A stretch of 64,000 nt of DNA. Source: Asterias amurensis. Taxonomy: Eukaryota > Echinodermata > Asteroidea > Forcipulatida > Asteriidae. Under the pieces are notes generated by a model. It was not told the origin of the DNA, did no database searches, and was given only the letters and a program-made list of their open reading frames with translations. Position 1 is the first letter of the stretch. Every line of letters begins with the position of its first letter. A program made the translations under genes and the position numbers. This document shows, one piece after another, positions 21,501 to 31,200 of this stretch. The stretch lies in NCBI RefSeq assembly GCF_032118995.1, contig NC_092655.1:12658406-12722405 (forward strand). The letters are read 5' to 3'.

Positions 21501-22948
21501 CCTGTATGCTTCGTTTTTTTGAGGCAGTCGCCTTTATTTCCTCCGTGAAGTATCAGGTCCGAGATAGGATATGGTACTTAAAAAGGAACACGTTGCCTTG
21601 GACCCACTGCTTGGACCGGTCAAGTTGGTCTTTGAAAAGCATTTTTAACTGTTTGTTTAAAAATGCACATGGTTGGAAAGATAATTTAAAAGTAGAATAC
21701 TTTCCTTTTACCTGTGCGACTAACACGGTCGGCCATCTCAAAGCAAAAGGAAAACCTTGCAATCTTTCCAACCATATGCATTTTATAACAACCTGTTACA
21801 AACGCTTTTTATAGACCAACTCGTCCGATAACCTAGTAGATTTACATGAGAACCAAAAGTCCAAAAGTATTTCTTGATGAGAAAGTACAGGATTGTTAAC
21901 TTCACATATTATCTTCATTTTGAAGTTCAGTGGTTTAAAGTTCATACCAAGCATCAATCTCTTCAGAGAAAGATTTTCAATTGAAATACTTACTGTCAAA
22001 GTAAAAACTAAATGGCATTTAGTGAAGACTCTGCAAATCACTCTTGCTGTTCGGGTGATTTTATTTTCATGTACAGAGATGATTTCGTTTTGTGCGTCTG
22101 GATTGTTACCTCGTTTTTGATATGTGTGAGACTTGGGAAGTGGATGAAATATAGACCATGTCATTTTTATCCCACACGCCCAAGTGCTGCTGGTTTACCC
22201 CAATTGCTGGGAGGCTGGTCGCGCAACACGGTTGTTGTACACAAAGCGTGAACAAAGGTTTTATGTTAAACTTTTTATGGGAATGAAGTGTCTTTTTACA
22301 CAAATTCCCTGACAGAACAACAAGATTTGGGGTTTAACACATATTTGAATCTGAACAGTAAAAAGTGAATACTGAAATTCTTGTCAAAAACATTGCTGAT
22401 GTAACACAACCCGACGTGCAGGGAAAGTGTGTAAATTGTTTAGAAAGACATATGATTCATATAGAAAGAGCAAGAGATTATGGTTTTTTCATGTATTTGT
22501 GTATAAAACCATGCGCGGCCTGCATCCCAGCAATGGAGGTACAGCATGCAGTCTTTGCGCATTGGATCAGTCTATATAAATAGTGTCTTGCTTATGATAC
22601 AAATAAATTATTATGAATTTTATTCATTTAACTTTGTTCTTATATGACCTACAGGTATCGGACTTGGCCAGGAATGCCACTGCGACACCCCGTCAGTTAG
22701 AACTAGCTAAGCCAAAGGGACTTGTGGATGGATACCAACATGAACGCCCCGTCCAAAGGGATATAAGTCGCGCCTCTCGACGTACCATCGCGACCACACG
22801 CACCGTAGACCTAGCGCGACCAATCATGCGCGCCACAATGGACCATGTGCAATTCAATCCTGATGCGTTTATCGTAAGTGATGGAGCCAAGAGAGCGCGA
22901 TGTCCGCCGCGTATTGAGGAATTAGCACAGCCTGTTACAAGAAGTTAA
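15558..22948 (+). CDS. THEG: THEG/SPMAP2-family sperm microtubule-associated protein, eight exons
   Basis: Exons: 15558-15708, 16102-16138, 16381-16443, 17339-17473, 18801-18938, 20201-20342, 21349-21462, 22655-22948. Every acceptor is AG, nearly all donors are gtaagt/gtaagta-like, and phases are consistent, giving about 357 residues (human THEG about 379). A lysine-rich N-terminus (MAGERSKKRKRKK) precedes a series of THEG repeats with an [RE]xxxLAxPK core: RCIYLATPK, SPRIGQLSVPKK, SHRVSELSRFK, LRLESLAKEK, ARLESLSRAK, RQLELAKPK, RTVDLARP, PRIEELAQP. Exon 4 also has PKLVWGNQE, as in vertebrate THEG. The family is expressed in spermatids and binds axonemal microtubules. The exon 1 donor is weak (AAAG|gttctg); donors at 15738 and 15747 keep the same phase, so the end of exon 1 is uncertain by up to 13 residues. 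Introns hold several MITEs, one abutting the exon 6 donor. It could be the THEGL paralogue. Confidence 0.85.
16228..16290 (+). repeat. Family T repeat fragment
   Basis: ACATGGGGCCATGGCCTCTG then CCCCTCAAAACATTGCCCAT resembles segments at 17940-18010, 28414-28508 and 46823-47128. Class unknown; inside THEG intron 2. Confidence 0.4.
16575..17175 (+). mobile_element. SINE family I copy split by a MITE-B insertion
   Basis: The tRNA-like head (GTAGTGGCTGAGC ... GGTTGGGTTTGAGTCC) ends at 16639. The body (GTATGGGACATAAAGCCGTT, GTTGTGCAAAGCACATAAAA) resumes at 17030. MITE-B copy 2 fills the gap, so the SINE is the older element. Confidence 0.75.
16644..17025 (+). mobile_element. MITE-B copy 2
   Basis: Perfect inverted ends AGGCAGTGGACACTATTGGT / ACCAATAGTGTCCACTGCCT, with TTAA on both sides (16640-16643, 17026-17029). 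Inserted in a SINE-I in THEG intron 3. Confidence 0.95.
17500..17863. mobile_element. MITE-C copy, long palindrome
   Basis: The whole element folds on itself: GCCTTGGATCAGTCGAGTTG at the left is mirrored by AACTTGACTGATCCAAGGCA at the right, and the centre has GCCATTTATGGGAGTCAAAA. TTAA on both sides (17496-17499, 17864-17867). It starts 26 bp downstream of the THEG exon 4 donor. Confidence 0.85.
17940..18010 (+). repeat. Family T repeat fragment
   Basis: CTGTATGGCCTCTGTTGGTA then CCAAACATTTCTCATAAACTTCT, paralleling 28414-28508. Confidence 0.4.
18029..18378. mobile_element. hAT-like MITE with 8-bp target duplication
   Basis: Terminal repeats TAAGCTTGGGCGATATCGAT and ATATCGTGATATCGCCCAAG(CTTA) are inverted, and ATGGCATG is repeated directly on each side (18021-18028, 18379-18386). 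An 8-bp duplication is typical of the hAT superfamily. The subterminal regions are runs of ATATCGCGATAT. 350 bp, no protein; in THEG intron 4. Confidence 0.85.
18663..18745. repeat. Family P repeat fragment
   Basis: Contains TGACGTCAAAATTTGCTTCACATTCGCAGGAAGTATAA (read here in two pieces, TGACGTCAAAATTTGC and TTCACATTCGCAGGAAGTAT). Similar pieces lie at 2745-2815 and 23702-23783. Confidence 0.4.
19191..19668. mobile_element. GC-rich foldback element
   Basis: Arms AATCTAGCCTCGTCAAGGCA and its partner TGCCTTGAGCAAGGCTAGTA are inverted, followed inward by GTCGAATTATTCACTCC / GGAGCGAATAATGCGAC. The interior is much richer in GC and CpG than its surroundings. No target duplication was identified and no protein. 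In THEG intron 5. Confidence 0.65.
19985..20165. repeat. Family L foldback repeat
   Basis: GTTAACACCATGTAATGGCT left and ACATGGTGTTACCGTAAACC right are inverted around a GAGTTGAGGTGATTTCC / GAACCACCCCAACTC core. It ends shortly before THEG exon 6. Confidence 0.55.
20353..20718. mobile_element. MITE-C copy abutting THEG exon 6 donor
   Basis: Starts AGGAACACCTTGCCTTGGAT after TTAA (20349-20352), directly behind the exon 6 donor gtaagt (20343-20348). The right end stops at CCAACTCGACC without the terminal repeat, where family N begins. Confidence 0.85.
20719..21289. mobile_element. MITE-N copy 1, interrupted by MITE-D
   Basis: CAATTTCACGAAACTCTAGG and AATCCTAACTCGAGTTAGGA at the left, and TATGAAATTGGGCCC at the right. 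The TTAA-bounded MITE-D (20894-21263) sits inside. A short uninterrupted relative is at 43766-43891. Confidence 0.6.
20894..21263 (+). mobile_element. MITE-D full copy
   Basis: Ends AGGGAAGGTACATGTTTGGT and ATCAATAGTATACCTTCCCT are inverted, with TTAA at 20890-20893 and 21264-21267. The interior resembles MITE-B (AACGGCTCCCTCCGAAGTAG; CTGAGCTCAAATTTTCACAG), so the two families share ancestry. Confidence 0.85.
21499..21560 (+). repeat. Family R, internally deleted copy
   Basis: CTGTATGCTTCGTTTTTTTG is joined to GAGGCAGTCGCCTTTATTTC and CTCCGTGAAGTATCAGG, the two ends of the copies at 30769-30943 and 49246-49422. Confidence 0.55.
21580..21832. mobile_element. MITE-C copy, shortened
   Basis: Left arm AAGGAACACGTTGCCTTGGA and ATGCACATGGTTGGAAAGAT; right arm CCATATGCATTTTATAACAA and GACCAACTCGTCCGATAACC. 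The middle is deleted and the right terminus is lost. In THEG intron 7. Confidence 0.65.
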
Positions 22949-24224
22949 AACGGTACACTATGCAATATATTATCTAGATTCAAGTGTGCGTCCAGACAAT
23001 GTGCTTTTTTAAAATTAATACACAAATATATAAAAATGTAGCACTGATTATACAAACACAAAACGTAAAACATTATGTTGTATAATAACTAACTAATTTT
23101 ATACTAAACCGATTTAGCACAGAAGAGATTTGCATAACAAAAATACAACAGAAAAACCTAAAGAGTGATGGTATTTTTTGGTGTAGTTTAAAAAAACATT
23201 TGAATAAAAAAATGATTGGTACTTGAACTCGCGACAACTAAGCCTGTGGACATTGGAATGATTTTTTAGGGGACAAATTATGCGTAGAAAACAATATAAA
23301 AAACTGTTTCATCAGAGAGAATAGCGTTGGCGGTCGGGTCCTGGGCTGGACAGTATGTACAATGTTTTGTGTTTGCCAGAAAAGTTAGCATTCACAAGAA
23401 TTTCACAAAACAATTTTTTGCTTGCATGTAAGCTTCCTTTTTGGGGGGTTTCCTTGTTAATATGCGGACTGTTTCCCCTTGCATATGACATCACAAGCAG
23501 AGCAGGGCCTTCACTGAGGTCAAAAGAAGACTTATCATTGGCTGAGAGAGTAAGTTGCATGTAAACACGTGCACATTTGACCTCAGCGATGGCCACATGC
23601 TTTATGCAAGGGTTCCTTTGCAGGAATGTTAAACTTTGCTGGCAGCTTGGACTAATGTCTAAAGACTGGTTAAAACTTCCTGCAATTGCTTCCTGCAATG
23701 CGAATTCCATTGCAGCAAAGAAGGAAGTGCGTATTGATTGTTGTTGCGTCACCAAAATACGCTTCACATTTGCAGGAAATATTATTTATAGATGAATTTG
23801 ACTGGCTAAATTTCAATAATTTTTACAGACAATTTTACTTCCCTAACCATCAATAACAATTTAAAGCAAGTAGGATTTGAAACTTTGCATGGTGGAAATA
23901 CGATATAGAAAGGTTTGCGGTAACACCAATTTAAAGCAGGCGTTTGTTTTCTGTTTTAAAAACTTGTTCATAAATGCAATTCTTAATGAGGCCATGTATA
24001 CGTGGTATTTGATATTAGCTACATATATTTTTTACAGTATTTTATTTTGGTATACCTTTTAACGTGTTAACCCTCGACAGTGAAAAGATCCAATTATACC
24101 AAACAGTGTGCTAGTTTGCATCAACGAAAAAGAATGCTGTATTTGTTATAAGTATTACCGCATGGATTGTGTGTGATTAAACTGTATAAAAATGTCAACT
24201 TATCAAATCCAATTCTTCCTTTCC
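22949..24224. other. THEG 3' flank and intergenic DNA
   Basis: Contains a family P fragment (about 23702-23783, GCGTCACCAAAATACGC and TTCACATTTGCAGGAAATAT) and a family L fragment (about 23865-23940, GAAACTTTGCATGGTGGAAA and GGTTTGCGGTAACACCAAT). Otherwise AT-rich and unrecognised. Confidence 0.45.
23203..23208 (+). terminator. Candidate poly(A) signal for the THEG-like gene
   Basis: AATAAA 255 bp after the stop codon. It is the first canonical signal downstream, but the surroundings are A-rich, so chance is possible. Confidence 0.4.
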
Positions 24225-24228
24225 TTAA

Positions 24229-24605
24229 AGGCAGTGGACACTATTGGTAATTGTCAAAGACTAGCCTTCACAGTTGGTGTATCTCAACATGTGCATAAAA
24301 TAACAAACCTGTGAAAATTTGAGCTCAATCGGTCATCGAACTTGCATGATAATAATAAAAGAAAAAACACCCTTGTCACACGAAGTTGTGTGCGTTTAGA
24401 TGGTTGATTTCGAGACCTCAAGTTCTAAACTTGAGGTCTTGAAATCTAATTCATTGAAAATTACTTCTTTCTCGAAAACTATGGCACTTCAGAGGGAGCC
24501 GTTTCTCACAATGTTTTATACCATCAGCCTCTCCCCATTACTCGTCACAAGAAACGTTTTATGCCAATAATTATTTTGAGTAATTACCAATAGTGTCCAC
24601 TGCCT
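24229..24605 (-). mobile_element. MITE-B copy 3 (reverse)
   Basis: Intact inverted ends with TTAA on both sides (24225-24228, 24606-24609). The body is the reverse complement of 16644-17025. Confidence 0.95.
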
Positions 24606-24802
24606 TTAATGCTCACAATCTTGATTCTTTGTTTGGAGCCCAAAACTGATCCATGCAGTGAGAGTATTTTCTGTAGATTTACAGGGATTGTTATTTTATT
24701 AGCAAATAATTTCTCTGAACAATTTGAGGCTTTTTTCATTGAATGGCAATCTTTGTCAAGTTCCAAATTTTTTCTTTTAACTTTCATTTCATAAAGTGAA
24801 AA

Positions 24803-24991
24803 GGGCCCAATTTCATAAAGCTGTTTGCAGAAAATACTGCTTGACAGGTTTATCTGCTAAGCCAAAATTTTGTAGGGCACCAGTCACAACACTGAAACTT
24901 AATGTAATTTTAGCTGGTTACCTGAGTATGTTAAGCAATGCTTTTTAAGCTTGTTTTTATTTGTGCTTACAGGCTTTAGGAAATTGGGCTC
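24803..24991. mobile_element. MITE-M copy
   Basis: GGGCCCAATTTCATAAAGCT left and GCTTTAGGAAATTGGGCTC right are inverted; the interior has TGCTTGACAGG and TTAAGCAATGC motifs. Relatives are at 46860, 49768 and 56305. Confidence 0.6.
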
Positions 24992-25320
24992 AGATTATGT
25001 TTCATCATCTTCTGTGGTTTCTAGCAATACCAAAAAATAATTTAAGACGTGCACAGTACACTTCTCATCTTAAGGAAACACATGCTTGAATTAATATAAA
25101 ATTTATTTGCTTTTCCGAGATTCCTGCACAAAACACTCATGGCACAAGTTTTGAACATCATAATTCTCGAACTTTAATTCATAATAATATTATCACTTAT
25201 GTTAACAATTAACGTGCTTGTAAATTTATTTTACTGTCATAATGTTTTTTTTCAGAATTTGAATAAATTATTGTGATCCTTAATTAGGGCATTACTTTTA
25301 CCTCAAATAAGTTACAAGCT

Positions 25321-25581
25321 ATAAGAGATGTTAAATTTGCATCGAGGATAAAGAATATTAATTTTGATTTTTTATACCCATACACCGATGTGTGTTAGCA
25401 CTGTATACTCAGTACTTTCCCGAGTCCTGTGAAAAAATATCACAAGCATGTTACTCGCATGGGATTCGAACCCACGACCCTTGCAATTCTAGAGCAGTGT
25501 CTAACCAACTAGACTACCGAGGTTGCCCGGTAGCTAGAGGCAGTTTGAATCCTATGTTTTGGCAGCGGGTACCACAACGAT
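25321..25581 (-). mobile_element. SINE family III, tandem unit 1
   Basis: On the minus strand a tRNA-like head, GGTAGTCTAGTTGGTTAGAC ... GGTTCGAATCCCA, is preceded by CAAACTGCCTCTAGCTACC and followed by TCACAGGACTCGGGAAAGTA and CACATCGGTGTATGGGTA. It repeats head to tail as the next unit (period 261 bp). Confidence 0.75.
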
Positions 25582-25835
25582 ATAAGAGATGTTAAATTTG
25601 CATCGGGGATAAAGAATATTAATTTTGATATTTACCCATACACCGATGTGTGTAAGCACTGTATACTCAGTACTTTCCCCCGAGTACTGTGAAAAAATAT
25701 CACAGGCATGTTACTCGGGTGGGATTCGAACCCACGACCCTTGCAATTCTAGAGCAGTGTCTTACCAACTAGACTACCGAGATTGCCTGGTAGCTAGAGG
25801 CAGTTCATAGGATTCAAACTGCCTCTAGCTCTTTT
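25582..25835 (-). mobile_element. SINE family III, tandem unit 2
   Basis: Nearly identical to the 25321 unit through ATAAGAGATGTTAAATTTGC and GTGGGATTCGAACCCACGAC. Its far end folds back: AGCTAGAGGCAGTTCATAG against ATTCAAACTGCCTCTAGCT (25793-25831). Confidence 0.75.
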
Positions 25836-25839
25836 AACC

Positions 25840-26900
25840 AAATTTATATACTCTTGTGGATGAGAAAGTTTCTGAATTCAGACCTTTTGATGTCCTTCCT
25901 CACATATACACAAACACTTTGATCTACCTCTTTAGCACCGAGTATGCTGTTTCTTAAAGCTTCTGAAAGCATATAACATCTAATTCATACAGGCGCACCA
26001 GAGTCGCGCCAAGCCAAATACATAAGGACTAACCCAAGTTCGACCCAAATAAATTTTGGTTTCAGACGGGCAAACTTAACATAACTTAACATAACATTTA
26101 CATTGGCTCATGACAAGGTCAAGGTCTACTGCAACCAAGGTGCTCCAGAGTCGTTACAAACGACTGCAACAGACATTCTTTCGACTTCCAGCTGTTTCAG
26201 ACGTCAAACAGTTCATGTACTTAATTCAGAATTTTTTAATTTCGGTGCGACTCTGGTCTGATATGGGTTTTACTCCCAAAAGTGGATTCTCATAATTTCA
26301 TAACGTTAAGACCTTAGTTTCAGATACTTTTTCTCTGCAATGCCTCCCATACGTCCTTCATTCTATTTGTGGACTAAAAAACAAGCTAAAAATAGAATAA
26401 TACAGTAGGGACAAATTTCACAGAGCTACAAAATCACATTTCAAGTATTTTCAGTTTACAATTCTGCCAACCCCAATTTAGTGCAGTCCTCCCCCCCCCC
26501 CAACCTTCAACAAAGGGTTCCCTTGACACCTTGAGAGTAAATCGGATTAGGGTATTTTATTTTTTAAACATAGGGCAAAATTACTTTTTCCTTTCTGACA
26601 ACTTTAATATCAGGGTTTTGTAAATTGTATTGTATGGGTGCAGCCTGCTATGCACAACACCTCTATAAAATAGTTCAATCACAACTGTTTTACTCTGTAA
26701 TATTCTAATGATTCATGTGAATACTGAGTGATAACTTGAATTTTTTTGTACTCGCTGAGAATACTATTCTGCAATAAAAATCTTTGTATATTGGTATAAT
26801 TTCGAACATGGTGTTTCAAATGTGTTTTTCATTTTATGTACCTGTCATATAAGCTATACATTGTAGCATTGAGAGGATCCAAGGTAGATTTCAGTTCCTG
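25840..26900. other. Intergenic, mostly unrecognised
   Basis: Two similar motifs in opposite orientation, GCACCAGAGTCGC (about 25993) and GCGACTCTGGT (about 26248), suggest a weak foldback element. A C tract lies at about 26487-26499. No gene is seen. Confidence 0.4.
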
Positions 26901-26908
26901 ATTTTTAA

Positions 26909-27268
26909 AGGCAGTGGACACTATTGGTAATTACTCAAAATAATTATTAGCATAAAGCTTTTCTTGATTACCAGTAATGGGGAGAGGTTGATGGTATAAG
27001 ACATTGCGAGAAACAGCTCCCTCTGAAGTGACGTAGTTTTTCGAGAAAGAAGTAATTTTCCACAAATTTGATTTCGACACCTCAAGTTTATAATTTGAGG
27101 TCTCGAAATCAACCATCTAAACGCACACAACTTCGTTTGACAAGGGTGTTTTTTCTTTTATTATTATCTCGCAACTTTGACGACCGATTGAGCTCAAATT
27201 TTCACAGGTTGGTTATTTTATGCATATGTTGAGATACACCAACTGTGAAGACTAGTCTATGACAATTA
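26909..27268 (+). mobile_element. MITE-B copy 4, right end missing
   Basis: Starts AGGCAGTGGACACTATTGGT after TTAA (26905-26908) and continues to AGTCTATGACAATTA, where similarity stops before the terminal repeat. Confidence 0.85.
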
Positions 27269-27486
27269 AAATTGAAAGAATTATTTGGGCTCGAATGACA
27301 TGAAACATCAAAAAATGAGCTATTAAAGTAGGAAGATTATCATGCCTAGTATTGATAAACAATGAGACAGAAACAAAAGCATTTTGTTCAAATAATTTGG
27401 AAAGAATTTTAGTGAATAATTTTTTTTTTTAAATGGTCTGAAACTTTCACCAAAATACTATTATTAATTTACCAGAAGCATCTTAA

Positions 27487-27868
27487 AGGAACACGTTGCC
27501 TTGGATCGGACGAGTTGGTCAAAACAAAAGCGTTTGTAACCGTTTTTTATAAAATGCATATGGTTTGAAAGATGTTTTAAAAGTAGAATACAATGATCCA
27601 CTCAAGTTTGCCTCGAAATTGCGTGGTTTTCCTTCTACTGTGCGAACTAACATGGTCGGCCATTTATGGGAGTCAAAATTTTGACCCCCATAAATGGCCG
27701 ACGTGTTAGTCGACGAGGTAAAAGAAAAACCACGCAATTTCGAGGAATGTTTGTGTGGATCATTGTATTCTACTTTTACAACATCTTTCTACCCATATGC
27801 ATTGTATAAAAAACGGTTACAAACGCTTTTCAAAGACCAACTCGACCGATCCAAGGCAACGTGTTCCT
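27487..27868. mobile_element. MITE-C copy, intact palindrome
   Basis: TTAA at 27483-27486 and 27869-27872. The arms pair along almost the whole 382 bp (GCCTTGGATCGGACGAGTTG against AACTCGACCGATCCAAGGCA), meeting at GGAGTCAAAATTTTGACCCC near 27680. The open frames here are palindrome artefacts. Confidence 0.95.
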
Positions 27869-27959
27869 TTAAATTCAAAAGGCTATACAGCAGGCATTTT
27901 ACTTTCCTCTATTTTATGGGAGGGGTCCACGAGTTTAATTCCAAGTCAGGGAGGAAATA

Positions 27960-28214
27960 AAATAAATGTCACTAGTGATATTATACAATAATGGACCCCC
28001 AAAAATCATATAAAAGAAGAAACAAAATTGTTGGGGAAAAGTGACAAAAACCAACTTTCATAGTTTATGTTTTTACAAAATATCCTGTGTACAGTATGTT
28101 TCTTGACATCCAAAGGATTGTAATATGAAAGATGAATCCATATTTGTAGCAGGAATTTCCTTCATCCTGCATTGGGTAGCAAAAGAGGTCCGTCCACCAG
28201 TGGTGTGGTTCAGC
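27960..28214. other. NOP16 3' flank
   Basis: Sequence downstream of the NOP16 stop (minus strand). No canonical poly(A) signal was found on the minus strand and no other feature is seen. Confidence 0.4.
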
Positions 28215-31200
28215 TCACCTCGTATCCATCACTTCACCTGTTTTTTTTTCACTGATCCCCTTCAGGTATGGGTCGTACTGCTGGGGGATGCTTTGGAATA
28301 AGATGATTTTCTTGCGGATTTGATTCGGTGTGTCTTGATAGTAGTTTTTGACATCTCTCGCCATTGCCTGGGAGGGAAAAACAAACAAATAAATACCAAA
28401 ATAGTAAAGCTGGCCTGGACTTACATGGAGGCCCTGGGGGTCATGGTCTTCGTTGCCCCTATTTTGGCCTTGGTGCCCCCTCAAAAGTTTCCCATAGACT
28501 TCTAATGGAAGTGCACACAAAATGAAAACAGCCTTGCCTTCTCCAAGATATTGATAATAATATTATAATAATATTGAAGTCTTATATAGCGCAAGTATCT
28601 ACCTAACAAGGTACTCAAGGCGCTGTGCATATACAAACTATCAGAAAGATAGTTTTATGAAGTGATTAATTCTGAGACCCAATTATGTAGCACCCTGTAA
28701 GAGTTTTCAAGGTGCTACGGCGCATTCAGCAGCCACAACCAGAAACACCGGGGCGAACCCCTTCTCTTTTCGTTAAGTGCACTGGGTTCTTTTACATGCG
28801 TTACACAACACATGGAACCATTAGCTTTACGTCCCAACCGAAGGGCGAAGCAATGGTTAAATGTCTTGCTGAAGGACACAAGTGTCACGGCTGGGGATTC
28901 GAACCCACACTCTGCTGATCAGAAACACCAGAGTTTGAATTCGGTGTTCTTAACCGCTCGACCACGGCACCTCCACGATGAAACTCCAGACGGTGATGTT
29001 TGATTGACATCAGTGATGTTTGAATCTTTGCATGGTGCGGAAAAAGAAGTAACTTGGTAGACTTGGAGGTACAGCCAAGTGTAAATCTCTTTTGGGAGGA
29101 GGGAAGGCTCTGAAAAGAGCCAGTGTACATAGTCGTGTTCATTCAACAATCTACTCTGCTCACAACTTACATGTAGTTAGACCACCAAGCTGGCGTGAGT
29201 GAATCTTATGTGTTAGCAACGGAGACCACAACAATTTAATGACTTGGTTGTCAGTTAAAGAAATAGTTAACTTGATTTACAAATACCTTGTAATCTTCAC
29301 CGTATGTTTCCATCATGTAAACACAGTATCGAAGGAGGGGTTGTGATATCCGTATACCTCGACCAGGTGGTACGTTGGCCATATCCTCAAGGGCTACAAA
29401 AAAAGACAACAAAGTTATTTCCATTTATAATAAAAATGCTGGCAATGCAACAAAAATCCAACCGAGCTTACTGCTGAGTTCACATTGACTTGAATAAGTA
29501 TGAACGTCTAGCTATTAAATCGTTTATTTATATATTTGTGTAGTTCATAATCCTACACATTAAACATGTTAAAGGCAGTGGACACTATTGGTAATTACTC
29601 AAAATAACTATTATCATAAAACCTTTCTTGATTATGAGTAATGGGGAGAGGTTGATAGTATAAAACAAGGAACACGTTGCCTTGGATCGGACGAGTTGGT
29701 CAAAACAAAAGCGTTTGTAACCGTTTTTTATAAAATGCATATGGTTGGAAAGATGTTTTAAAAGTAGAATACAATGATCCACACAAGTTTGCCTCGAAAT
29801 TGCGTGGTTTTCCTTCTACTGTGCGAACTAACATGGTCGGCCATTTATGGGAGTCAAAATTTTGACCCCCATAAATGGCCGACGTGTTAGTCGACGAGGT
29901 AAAAGGGAAACCACGCAATTTCGAGGCATGTTTGTGTGGATCATTGTATTCTACTTTTACAACATCTTTCTACCCATATGTATTTTATAAAAAACGGTTA
30001 CAAACGCTTTTCAAAGACCAACTCGACCGATCCAAGGCAACGTGTTCCTTTAAAGAGTGATTACCCAATAGAAACCTTTCCGTTAAAGCAGATCATTCAA
30101 AAAAATCTGAAGTTTCACACTGTTGCAAGATTCGTAATAATACACTGTTCAAGGCAGTGGACACTATTGGTAATTACATAAAATATTTATTAGCATAAAA
30201 CCTTTCTTAGGGACAAGTGATAGGGAGAGGTTGATGGTATAAAACATTGTGAGAATCCGCTCGAGAGAGAAGTAATTTTCCACGAATTTGATTTTGAGAC
30301 CTCAGGTTTAGAACTTGAGTTCTCGAAAGCAACCATCTAAACGCACACAACTTCGTGTGACAAGGGTGTTTTTTTTTCTTTCATTTTATCTCGCAAGTTC
30401 GATGATCGATTGAGCTCAAATTTTCAAAGGTTTGTTATTTTATGCACATGTTGAGATACACCAACTGTGAAGGCTAGTCTTTGACAATTACCAATAGTGT
30501 CCACTGTCTTTAAGTCTATTTTTGTTTACGTTAATTTTGGTCATTGCCTTAATGAGTGAAGGAAATAGACACTACATCCACATCTATGCCGGTACTTGTC
30601 AGTGCTTTTCAGTAGTTTAACGAGGGTTGTGTGTGATGTGTCGCAGTTGGTGGACACAAGTGCGTGGTGCTCTTTACATTTACAAATGGTGCACGTAAAA
30701 AAAAAAGGCCATATGATTGAACACACATAAGACTTTCACAGTCTATAGATGGATTGCAATACGCGTCCAGGCCTGTATGCTTCGTTTTTGAAAGGGCAAG
30801 GGCACCAAGGCATTTTCCCCCTGGTATAGGGCACCCTATGATGAAATTGCAAATTTCTACTGAAGCATTTCAAGGGCACCAAGGCAATGACCAGGGGACA
30901 TGGAGGCAATCGCCTTCGTTGCCTCCGTGAAGTGTATCAGGCCAGTGCGTCATTGAGCGCCAGCTTTGATGTATTTTACAGGTGAGGAGTGTCACGCACA
31001 GTGTGACACCCGTGCACCATTCCCGTGTAAAATACATCAAAGATGAGCGGTCAATGACACGTATTTCAATCCATCCATTAGGACATGTAGGACCTATTAC
31101 AATATATAAATTCTACAAACATACTTACCATGTAAAACAAAGACCTTTGCTGGGTCTTTCGGTGCAATGTCGGCCATCTTGGATATGTCTAGTGCCTTGT

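Noticed and set aside
23312-23767. 151-codon open frame on the minus strand
   Set aside because: No recognisable domain; overlaps a family P repeat fragment; no supporting splice sites.
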